Positions 26,517 through 33,600 of a stretch of DNA of 64,000 nucleotides are shown here, one piece after another. A program made the translations under genes and the position numbers. Every line of letters starts with the position of its first letter. Position 1 is the stretch's first letter. The notes below the pieces were generated by a model. It was not told where the DNA came from, made no database searches, and saw only the letters and a program-made list of their open reading frames with translations. This DNA is from Leucobacter sp. G161. Lineage in GTDB: Bacteria; Actinomycetota; Actinomycetes; Actinomycetales; Microbacteriaceae. The stretch is taken from the NCBI RefSeq assembly GCF_001482305.1, contig NZ_LOHP01000014.1, forward strand, positions 1 to 64,000. Direction: 5' to 3'.

Positions 26517-27401
26517 ATGTCGCTCACCGCAGCCGCAAACGGCGCCACCGCGCGCCGCAAGATCACCGACCGGCTCGTCACCGTGCTCGTCACGGCGGCC
26601 TTCCTTGTCGCGCTCATCCCCCTCGTCTCGCTCGCGATCACGGTCGTCTCGAACGGTATCGCCCGCTTCGACCTCGAGTTCTTCACCTCGTCGATGCGCA
26701 ACGTCACCGGCGAGGGCGGCGGAGCACTGCACGCGATGATCGGCACGCTGCTCATCACGCTCGCGGCGACAGTCATCGCGGTGCCGCTCGGCCTCATGAC
26801 TTCCATCTACCTCGTCGAGTACGGTCGCGGCCGGCTTGCCAAGATCATCACCTTCCTTGTCGACGTCATGACCGGTATACCTTCGATCGTCGCGGGTCTG
26901 TTCGCCTACGCCGCATTCGCGCTCGTCCTCGGGCCCGGTGCGCGGATGGGTGTCATCGGTGCGGTGGCGCTGGCGGTCCTCATGATCCCGGTCGTCGTGC
27001 GCTCGAGCGAAGAAATGCTCCGCCTCGTGCCCGGCGAACTCCGTGAAGCGTCCTACGCGCTCGGCGTGCCGAAGTGGCGCACGATCCTCAAGGTGGTGCT
27101 CCCCACCTCGATGGCCGGCATCATGACCGGAGTCATGCTCGCGATCTCCCGCGTCATCGGCGAAACCGCGCCGCTCCTCATCACGGCCGGCTTCACCGCG
27201 AGCATGAACTACAGCCTGTTCAGCGACCGCATGCAGTCGCTCCCCGTGTACGTGTACACGCAGTTCGCCAACCAGGGCAACCCCGCCTCAGCGTTCATTG
27301 AGCGCGCGTGGGCGGCAGCACTCCTCCTCATTCTCATCGTGATGGCACTCAACCTGTTTGCCCGTTTCATCGCCCGCCGGTTCTCCGCCGTCGCACGCTG
27401 A
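26517..27401 (+). CDS. pstA: Phosphate ABC transporter permease PstA
   Basis: Second permease (294 residues) with six predicted helices, the PstA-typical [20 protein letters not shown] segment followed by [11 protein letters not shown], and coupling loop [23 protein letters not shown] 26517 lies 2 bp after the pstC stop, and its ribosome site GGAG is inside the end of pstC, so translation is coupled. Confidence 0.95.
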   Translation: MSLTAAANGATARRKITDRLVTVLVTAAFLVALIPLVSLAITVVSNGIARFDLEFFTSSMRNVTGEGGGALHAMIGTLLITLAATVIAVPLGLMTSIYLVEYGRGRLAKIITFLVDVMTGIPSIVAGLFAYAAFALVLGPGARMGVIGAVALAVLMIPVVVRSSEEMLRLVPGELREASYALGVPKWRTILKVVLPTSMAGIMTGVMLAISRVIGETAPLLITAGFTASMNYSLFSDRMQSLPVYVYTQFANQGNPASAFIERAWAAALLLILIVMALNLFARFIARRFSAVAR

Positions 27402-27429
27402 CACGCACCACACCCACAGAAAGCAGCAC

Positions 27430-28208
27430 ATGTCGAAGCGCATCGAAGTTGAAGACCTCAACGTCTACTACTCGAAGTTTCTCGCGGTCGAGGATGTCTC
27501 GCTCGCCATCGAGCCCCGCTCGGTCACCGCGTTCATCGGCCCCTCGGGCTGCGGCAAGTCGACCTTCCTCCGCACGCTGAACCGCATGACGAAACCATCC
27601 CCGGCGCACGAGTCGAGGGCCAGGTGCTGCTCAACGGCGAAGACCTCTACGCGCCGGGCATCGATCCCGTGCTCGTGCGCCGCCAGGTCGGCATGGTCTT
27701 CCAGCGGCCGAACCCGTTCCCGACGATGTCTATCCGCGACAACGTGCTCGCGGGCGTGAAGCTGAACAACAAGCGCATTTCGAAGGGCGACGCAGATGCC
27801 CTCGTCGAGAAGTCGCTGCGCGGCGCAAACCTCTGGAACGAGGTCAAGGACCGCCTCGAGAAGCCGGGTGCCGGCCTCTCCGGCGGACAGCAGCAACGCC
27901 TGTGCATCGCGCGGGCGATCGCGGTCTCCCCTGAGGTCCTGCTGATGGATGAGCCGTGCTCGGCGCTCGACCCGATCTCGACGCTCGCGATCGAGGATCT
28001 CATCGCGGAGCTCAAGCAGGAGTACACGATCGTCATCGTGACCCACAACATGCAGCAGGCATCGCGGGTCTCGGACCGCACCGCGTTCTTCAACATCGCA
28101 GGGACCGGCAAGCCCGGCAAGCTCATCGAGTACAACGACACTGCGACCATCTTTGGCTCCCCCGCTGTGCAGGCGACCGAGGACTACGTCTCGGGCCGCT
28201 TCGGCTAG
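27430..28208 (+). pseudogene. pstB: Phosphate ABC transporter ATPase PstB, frameshifted
   Basis: Couples ATP hydrolysis to phosphate uptake. The frame from ATG 27430 contains Walker A (GPSGCGKST) and LRTLNRM up to base 27588, then loses homology. From base 27589 onward the conserved protein continues in the +1-shifted frame: [36 protein letters not shown], signature LSGGQQQRL, and Walker [13 protein letters not shown], ending at 28208. Restoring one C between 27588 and 27589 (ATG CAC GAA) rebuilds the expected RMHETIPG. So a single base is missing: either a sequencing/assembly error or a true inactivating mutation. Everything else in the gene is intact. Confidence 0.85.
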
Positions 28209-28227
28209 ACCTCGTTACCCCGGGATC

Positions 28228-28255
28228 GCGCCCGTCCGCTGCTGCGGGCGGGCGC
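28228..28255 (+). terminator. Terminator after pstB
   Basis: GCGCCCGTCCGC (28228-28239), loop TGCT, then GCGGGCGGGCGC (28244-28255) with one G-T wobble, followed by TTTCG. Confidence 0.7.
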
Positions 28256-28347
28256 TTTCGCGTTGTTGTCAGGTTTGAGTCGCACACAGCATCCCTACCT
28301 CGGCAAGGCTGCAGCCCACCCCGGCGAGGCCGCAGCCTACCCCGCCC

Positions 28348-28422
28348 AAGATCTGCAATCTACGATCCGTATGCCACTTCCCGCCATTTTCGGCATAGGA
28401 ACGGAAGATCCAAGACCTTCGG
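28348..28422. repeat. 75-bp direct repeat, copy 1
   Basis: Begins AAGATCTGCAATCTACGATC and ends CAAGACCTTCGG. It differs from the second copy (28542-28616) at three positions by my reading. Contains the internal phrase CATTTTCGGCATAGGAACGG. Confidence 0.8.
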
Positions 28423-28507
28423 TGCATGCCCGTCAGCCGAAGTGCACCCGGGGCTCCTGCGCAGCTTGCATCTCAGCCCCAAGGCAAGGCTGCGAAGCAG
28501 CTGCGGC

Positions 28508-28540
28508 AGCCCCAAGCCCCAAGCCCCAAGCCCCAAGCCC
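28508..28540. repeat. CCCCAAG heptamer tandem repeat
   Basis: Four to five uninterrupted copies of a 7-bp unit (CCCCAAG) directly before the second 75-bp repeat. A 7-bp period is prone to slippage and strain-to-strain length change. Confidence 0.8.
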
Positions 28541-28541
28541 G

Positions 28542-28616
28542 AAGATCTGCAATCTACGATCCATATGCCAATTCCTGCCATTTTCGGCATAGGAACGGAA
28601 GATCCAAGACCTTCGG
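28542..28616. repeat. 75-bp direct repeat, copy 2
   Basis: Second copy of the unit at 28348-28422, preceded by the CCCCAAG run. Same orientation; start points 194 bp apart. Confidence 0.8.
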
Positions 28617-28851
28617 CACAGGCCCCAAGGCCTCCGGCGCTAGCCGGCGCTTCTGAACGGCACACACCGCCACCCCACGGCCCTGGTGCAGAGTTAAGTC
28701 GCAGCAGCGAAGACACGCCAGCACACAAACTTAAGACCGAGCCGCAGAACGCCTCTCGGCGGAAGGCCGCTCGAAGCGGCAATTTTTGGAGCCCGGGGAA
28801 CTGCGGCCCGGCACCCCTAAGTGTACTCGGAGTTGCTGAACTCGCTGTGCG

Positions 28852-29481
28852 TTAGCCGAGGGTGCCGTCGCGCCAGCGGCGTGCGGCGCCGTCGAGTTCG
28901 CGTGCGATTGTGGCGTAACGCAGCGCTCGTGTGGTGAGCGCGCTGCCGTGCGCTTCGTCGTGCGGGTCACGGTCGTCGGCGAGTTCAGCGGAGCCAGCGG
29001 CCATAACGCGTGAGTAGGCTGCTGCCCGGTCCAGGGTTGCTCCGAGATCACCGACGAACGCGCCGCGGAGGATCCTGTCGCACAGCTCCGCGATGGAGTC
29101 GGGCGTGGCGGGTTCGACTGCGCCGACAACGATCGGGTCGATCGTGCCGATTCGCTGCGAACCGCGCGCGAAGAGATCGGCTGTGCCGACAGGGTCGGCG
29201 ACCGTGATACGGCGGAGCAGGTACAGCCGCCAGAGCACGCCTGCGAGGGAGTTCGGGCTCTCCCGTGCCCACAGCTCGGCGATGTCGTTGATCCCGTCGC
29301 CCGAAGCAACTTCGACGACTCGCTGCACGATTGCCGGGTCAGCGACCTCTCGGACGCGGTGCAGGAGGGCCCAGGACGTCTCTTGGGCGAGCCTGTGGGC
29401 TGCTTCGGGGTCGTCGGATCCGATGATCCCGTCGAACGCGGCGGACGGTTGCAGAATGGGGCGCTGGTGTTCTCGTGTCAT
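28852..29481 (-). CDS. Conserved hypothetical protein
   Basis: Encodes 209 residues starting MTREHQRPILQPSAAFDGII, soluble, mostly helical, with no export signal. Text such as WALLHRVREVADPAIVQRVV and GVLWRLYLLRRI resembles a protein conserved in Microbacteriaceae, as far as I can recall; no catalytic motif is visible. It lies 13 bp downstream of the HdeD-like gene on the same strand, so the two may be cotranscribed. Function unknown. Confidence 0.7.
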   Translation of the reverse strand: MTREHQRPILQPSAAFDGIIGSDDPEAAHRLAQETSWALLHRVREVADPAIVQRVVEVASGDGINDIAELWARESPNSLAGVLWRLYLLRRITVADPVGTADLFARGSQRIGTIDPIVVGAVEPATPDSIAELCDRILRGAFVGDLGATLDRAAAYSRVMAAGSAELADDRDPHDEAHGSALTTRALRYATIARELDGAARRWRDGTLG

Positions 29482-29494
29482 ACGGTGAGCCAGG

Positions 29495-30046
29495 CTACGC
29501 GTTTCCGCGGCGCAGCGCGAGTGCGGCCCAGACGAGCGAGCCGCCGATGAGCGTGGTGACCAATCCGGCGACGAACGCCGCGACGATCAAAGCGAGCGAT
29601 GGCCAGATGAGGGCGACGACGCCGAGGGCGATAATCGCTGCCGGGATCGCGATGAAGATCCAGTGGATCGCTTGCCGCATGCGGATCGCGATCGCCAGCC
29701 ACACCGTTCCGATGAACAGCATGGTTGCTGCGACGAAGCCAACCAGTAGGCTCACCGTCAGTTCGGGGGCGGCAATTGCAATGACTCCGAGGACGATAAA
29801 CAGTACCGCTGCTGGCATGCCGAAACCGCGAGCACGCGAGCCCACCAGTGTCGCGAGACCGTTGCCGATGAGGGCTGCGCCGATGAGTAGCGCGAGGATC
29901 CGGCTCGCCGCGAAAAATGGCCACACCAGCAGGCTGAGGCCGATGAGCACCGTCACGATTCCGAGGACGAGCGGCACTCCCCAGGGGAAGCGGCGAGGGA
30001 CACGGCCACCCGGCTGCGAGCCCTCGGGAATCAGTTCCCAGCTCAT
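29495..30046 (-). CDS. HdeD/DUF308-like membrane protein
   Basis: Encodes 183 residues with about six hydrophobic helices in three similar pairs (for example VPLVLGIVTVLIGLSLLVWP; PAAVLFIVLGVIAIAAPELT; AIPAAIIALGVVALIWPSLA). This tandem GxxxxxxGxxxLxxP pattern is that of the HdeD/DUF308 family, linked in enterobacteria to acid resistance. Here only membrane location and family are supported. Confidence 0.78.
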   Translation of the reverse strand: MSWELIPEGSQPGGRVPRRFPWGVPLVLGIVTVLIGLSLLVWPFFAASRILALLIGAALIGNGLATLVGSRARGFGMPAAVLFIVLGVIAIAAPELTVSLLVGFVAATMLFIGTVWLAIAIRMRQAIHWIFIAIPAAIIALGVVALIWPSLALIVAAFVAGLVTTLIGGSLVWAALALRRGNA

Positions 30047-30189
30047 GGCGCTCCTTCCCCGGCACGCAGCGAGTTCTGTGTCCGTGCGGTTGCACCACCC
30101 ACTTTAGGCGTTGGCGGCTGTGTAGCGGCGGAGGTGCGCTGTCGGCTGAATCCCGGAATAGGCCAAAACTGTGAGAACCGGAAAAGCCC

Positions 30190-30219
30190 TTGACTCTCAT
30201 GGTGAACGGAGAATAATTG
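30190..30219 (+). promoter_or_regulatory. Promoter of the GlsB/YeaQ-like gene
   Basis: TTGACT (30190-30195), an 18-bp spacer, and TAATTG (30214-30219), followed by a GAAAGGGGAA ribosome site before ATG 30245. Confidence 0.5.
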
Positions 30220-30244
30220 GGGATCCAAGCGAAAGGGGAAACTC

Positions 30245-30508
30245 ATGGGATTCTTAGCTTTCATACTGCTCGGGCTCATTGCAGGGGCAATCGCGAAAGC
30301 GATCATGCCGGGCAAAAACGGAGGCGGCTGGTTCGCGACACTCATTCTCGGCGTCGTCGGCGCCGTTGTCGGCGGCTGGCTCGGGTCACTCCTATTCAAC
30401 GCTCCGCTCGAAGAGTTCTGGTCGCTTCAGACCTGGGCACTCGCGATAGGTGGCGCACTGGTCGTCTTGCTCATTTGGGGAGCTGTCACGGGGCGCCGCA
30501 AGGACTAA
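30245..30508 (+). CDS. GlsB/YeaQ/YmgE family stress-response membrane protein
   Basis: An 87-residue protein with three hydrophobic helices and the family hallmarks LGLIAGAIAKAIMPGK, GGGWFATLILGVVGAVVGGW and terminal ALVVLLIWGAVTGRR. It is a transglycosylase-associated (Tag) family member and often stress induced. A strong ribosome site and terminator show it is a single-gene transcript. Confidence 0.9.
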   Translation: MGFLAFILLGLIAGAIAKAIMPGKNGGGWFATLILGVVGAVVGGWLGSLLFNAPLEEFWSLQTWALAIGGALVVLLIWGAVTGRRKD

Positions 30509-30525
30509 CCGCGCACCCATGACGC

Positions 30526-30569
30526 AAAAGACCCGGTCAGAACTTCCGTTCTGACCGGGTCTTTTTTTG
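30526..30569 (+). terminator. Rho-independent terminator
   Basis: AAAAGACCCGGTCAGAAC (30526-30543), loop TTCC, and its exact complement (30548-30565), continuing into a T-run. The A-rich left arm would also let it act on the minus strand after the tRNA-Lys gene. Confidence 0.92.
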
Positions 30570-30577
30570 TGTTTGCG

Positions 30578-30652
30578 TGGTGCCCCCAGCAGGGATCGAA
30601 CCTGCGACCTGCGGATTAAAAGTCCGTAGCTCTACCGCTGAGCTATAGGGGC
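30578..30652 (-). tRNA. tRNA-Lys (UUU)
   Basis: On the minus strand: acceptor GCCCCTA pairs with TGGGGGC, D arm GCTC...GAGC, anticodon loop CTTTTAA (anticodon TTT), T arm GCAGGTTCGATCCCTGC, discriminator A and encoded CCA. All arms fold normally. Confidence 0.95.
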
Positions 30653-30697
30653 CAACCCCAGTAGCCTACCGGATTCGAGGCCCCCACTTCACCTTCG

Positions 30698-32575
30698 TCA
30701 CCCGAGCGTCACGAACCTGGCAAGCGCGTCGAACAACACGGCGGCAAGGCCGTCATGCTCACCCATCTCGCCACGCAGCTGCGCGACCTCGTCTGGCTGG
30801 TCGGTGATGATGCCATCGGTGCCGCGGCGCAGGTGGTCTCGCATGGACGCAGTATCGTTCACCGTCCATGCAAAGAACGCGAGGCCCGCGCGTTGCGCCG
30901 AACGCTGGACTGCCTCGCTCGCCGTCCACTGCTCGACGACGATCATGTCAGCGACCGTGTCAGGCGCTTCGACCGCGGCAAACGCCATCGTGTATCCGAC
31001 CATGAGATCGGGCCGCATCTGCTTGAGGCGTTCGATGCTCGGGACGTCAAGCGAGTGATACATATGGTCATCGAGTACCCCCAGCTCCTCCAGCTCGGCG
31101 ACGAGGCGCTCGACGTGATCTGGGCTGTCGTTGCCGCCGAGTTTGATTTCGATAAGCAACGGCATCTCCAGCGCTTTCGCGCGCAGCAGGTAGTCCGCAA
31201 AGGACGGAATCAGGTCTCTGTGCCCGTCGAGATCCTCGACGGTGATCGCGGTGAGTTCGGCAAGGGTGAGGTCGGCAACCTTCGCGGTGATCCCGGCGAG
31301 CCGCGTGAGGTCTGCGTCGTGCATCGCGACGAACTGGTGGTCCGCGGTCTCCATGACGTCCATCTCAACGAGGTCTGCACCCGCGGCGGCGGCGGCTTCG
31401 AGCCCGCCGAGTGTGTTCTCGACGCCGCCATCGGAGAATCCGCGGTGGGCGATCACGAGCGTCTCGGGGGCGGCGTGCAATCGGTGCATCGTGTTCCACC
31501 CCGTTCCGGTGAAGACTGCAGCGCTGAGCACTGCGATCACGACGAGCACCGCGGGAAGCGCGCGGGGCCGCGCCATGGGAGCTCCCGCGTCGGCTCCCGC
31601 CACGGCACCCACTTTCGGCTTGGCCGCGTCAGTCCCCGGGCGCAGCTGCTCAATGTCCGCAGGCAAGCGCTGCCGCCGCAGAGCGAGGCCCTGCGTGAGC
31701 ACTGCGGCGATTGCCGCCGTCGCACCACCGGTGAGTACGAGGGCGAGTACTTGCGCGACGCCGAACGATACTGCGGCTACTCCTGGCGCGGCGTCCGGCG
31801 CGATCGCGTCAGCGAGCAGCGTCGGCAGGAGCGACACCACAAACAGCGCGATCGTGGCGAAAGCAGCCAGTACGAGCACGGTGAATCCCGCGCACACGAT
31901 CCCCCACTCGGCCACGGCACCGCGCGTGAGCCGAATGCTCAAGCGCGAGGAGCGCCCGCCCGTCGCCGTCGTGAGTGTGAAGATCGGCACGGTGAGTGCG
32001 AGCCGCACGTTTACGGAGCCGAGGATAAAGAGAAACAGGGCGAGCGCAAGCCAGCTGACGACACCCTTCTCAAGCTCACCGGAGATGAACGGCGGGATCG
32101 CAATGCCCTTCGCGAGCAGCGAGGTGAAGCCGAAGCCGGTGAGTGGCAACAGGAAAAACAGGTACCCGAGAAGCGGGATCGAACTCGGGCGCAGCATCTT
32201 GCGCAGCACGGCGCCGAGGTGCCGCAACTGCTCGCTGGGCGCCGCGCGGAGGTGCGAGCCGTTGAGCATGATCGTGAAGAGGGCGAATTGCACTGCCATC
32301 GCCCAGAAGGCGATCAGGATGATGACGGCGATGAGGGCGAGCGTGAACGGCACTCCCTCGGGACGCATCGGGGCCGCAAGGTCGAGTCCGGTGTGCCCGA
32401 CCGAGCGGAGCGCTTCCCGGAACAGCCACTGGTTCACGGGCAGCACGATCGCGAGAATCACAAGTTGTGAGATGAGGATCGCGGCGAGTAGCGGCAATCC
32501 CGCGATTTTCAGGCGGTGAGCTGCCCCGCGCAGCAGCAGGCAGGTACTCCGCCGGATCTGACGAAGCGTGGTCAA
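30698..32575 (-). CDS. Membrane-bound glycerophosphodiester phosphodiesterase
   Basis: Splits glycerophosphodiesters into an alcohol and glycerol-3-phosphate. The 625-residue protein has a membrane domain (about residues 15-365, several long helices) and a C-terminal GDPD TIM-barrel: LVIAHRGFSDGGVENTLGGL, GADLVEMDVMETAD, FVAMHDADL, and LIEIKLGG. These give the catalytic His pair and acidic metal ligands. This two-part layout is known for membrane GDPDs. It overlaps the end of the preceding MpaB-like gene by ATGA, so the two are translationally coupled. Confidence 0.9.
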   Translation of the reverse strand: MTTLRQIRRSTCLLLRGAAHRLKIAGLPLLAAILISQLVILAIVLPVNQWLFREALRSVGHTGLDLAAPMRPEGVPFTLALIAVIILIAFWAMAVQFALFTIMLNGSHLRAAPSEQLRHLGAVLRKMLRPSSIPLLGYLFFLLPLTGFGFTSLLAKGIAIPPFISGELEKGVVSWLALALFLFILGSVNVRLALTVPIFTLTTATGGRSSRLSIRLTRGAVAEWGIVCAGFTVLVLAAFATIALFVVSLLPTLLADAIAPDAAPGVAAVSFGVAQVLALVLTGGATAAIAAVLTQGLALRRQRLPADIEQLRPGTDAAKPKVGAVAGADAGAPMARPRALPAVLVVIAVLSAAVFTGTGWNTMHRLHAAPETLVIAHRGFSDGGVENTLGGLEAAAAAGADLVEMDVMETADHQFVAMHDADLTRLAGITAKVADLTLAELTAITVEDLDGHRDLIPSFADYLLRAKALEMPLLIEIKLGGNDSPDHVERLVAELEELGVLDDHMYHSLDVPSIERLKQMRPDLMVGYTMAFAAVEAPDTVADMIVVEQWTASEAVQRSAQRAGLAFFAWTVNDTASMRDHLRRGTDGIITDQPDEVAQLRGEMGEHDGLAAVLFDALARFVTLG

Positions 32576-33498
32576 GCCTGCCGCACTCTCCGATACGGGT
32601 GGGTCTCCACTCGCGTGGTCACCTCGGAGATCATGTCTGCGGTCGAGACGTTCTTGCGCGCCGTTCCAATGATCCGCTGGGTTGCCTTAGCTGCGGCGTT
32701 GAGGTTCATGGGGCGGCCTTCGATGCCGAAGAGCAGCAGCGCCCAATCGGGCAGGAGCGAGAGAATCCCGTCCTGCACATTCACGCTGATCCAGGTTGCT
32801 ACGGGGTTGCCCGAGAGCGATGGGCTCCTGAGCGAACGTGAAATCTCTGCGGCGGGAAGCGTCAACGCCATCCACGACTTATTGTCCTCGATGTACGCGT
32901 CGAGCTCCGCGCGAGTGCTGGGCAGGAAGGCTTCGTCCTCAATCTCGACCAGGCACGCCGCGACGTGCTGTTCCACGATGAAGCGATCCTGCTCTTCGGC
33001 ACTGAGCTCGGGGCCAAATGCCTCGGCCGCGCGCAGCAGGCCGTAGACGAGGGTGTTGTGGGTCCACGCGAGCCACTCCTCGTTGTCGGCACGCAGCTCC
33101 TCGCCGGTGCGCGGGTCCGTCCAGACGCTCGCGGCGTGCAGCCGGTTCACCGCTTCGGCAGCGGCCTCGGCGTGCGCGCGATCGCCGTAGACGATCGTGT
33201 CGAGGTATCGGCCGGTGCGCTCGCCGCGCCCTTCGACGTCGGCGGTGTAGTCGCTCGTCGCGGCAAACAGTCGCATCATCATCGGGTTGAGCGATTGCAG
33301 CAGAATCGCGGCAACCCCGCCCAGCTTCGCGGAGGGATCAGCGAACACTCGCCAGCTCACGCTGTCGGGCCCGAAGTACCCCGTGTCTGCGTGTTCGGCG
33401 GTCTGCGGGGCACGGCCGATGCCGTGGGCTACCGGGCAGCTTCCCGCGGCAGTGACTCCAGTCGCCTGCGTTGGCGGGAGCGTGGTCGATGTGGGCAC
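32572..33498 (-). CDS. MpaB-family (DUF2236) oxygenase-like protein
   Basis: Encodes 308 residues matching the DUF2236/MpaB plan: GYFGPDSVSWRVFADPSAKL, ILLQSLNPMMMRLFAATSD, DTIVYGDRAHAEAA, and the conserved EEWLAWTHNTLVYGLLRAAE helix. The fungal namesake MpaB and latex-clearing protein are heme-dependent oxygenases, but the role of actinobacterial members is not set. Upstream of and overlapping the GDPD gene. Confidence 0.82.
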   Translation of the reverse strand: MPTSTTLPPTQATGVTAAGSCPVAHGIGRAPQTAEHADTGYFGPDSVSWRVFADPSAKLGGVAAILLQSLNPMMMRLFAATSDYTADVEGRGERTGRYLDTIVYGDRAHAEAAAEAVNRLHAASVWTDPRTGEELRADNEEWLAWTHNTLVYGLLRAAEAFGPELSAEEQDRFIVEQHVAACLVEIEDEAFLPSTRAELDAYIEDNKSWMALTLPAAEISRSLRSPSLSGNPVATWISVNVQDGILSLLPDWALLLFGIEGRPMNLNAAAKATQRIIGTARKNVSTADMISEVTTRVETHPYRRVRQA

Positions 33499-33600
33499 GG
33501 CGGCAATCCTTCGGGGTCAGTCCGCGGGCTGCTGCCGCGGGCACCCCCTACTCTCCACTGCTCGGACGTCCGACACACCAGACTGCGTAGGGGTGCGACG

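Larger units (their letters stand above)
28256..28851. other. Gene-free repeat tract between pstB and the next gene
   Basis: Almost 600 bp with no credible gene. It holds a 75-bp direct repeat (28348-28422 and 28542-28616), a heptamer CCCCAAG run (28508-28540), and further CCCCAAG/CCTTCGG-like fragments. Open frames crossing it simply read the repeats (low complexity, Gly/Leu/Ser-rich) and have no ribosome site. No RNA family was recognised. Confidence 0.6.

Noticed and set aside
28348-28616. Possible CRISPR array
   Set aside because: Only two 75-bp copies and a heptamer run, no regular spacers, no cas genes.
28360-28782. 140-residue minus-strand frame in the repeat tract
   Set aside because: Its sequence is only the translation of the 75-bp and CCCCAAG repeats; low complexity and no ribosome site.
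27956-28855. 299-residue frame running from pstB into the repeat tract
   Set aside because: Begins inside pstB in the wrong frame and continues through the repeats; no start signal.
30755-32470. 571-residue plus-strand frame opposite the GDPD gene
   Set aside because: Arg/Glu/His-rich reverse reading of a well-supported membrane enzyme; no homology pattern.
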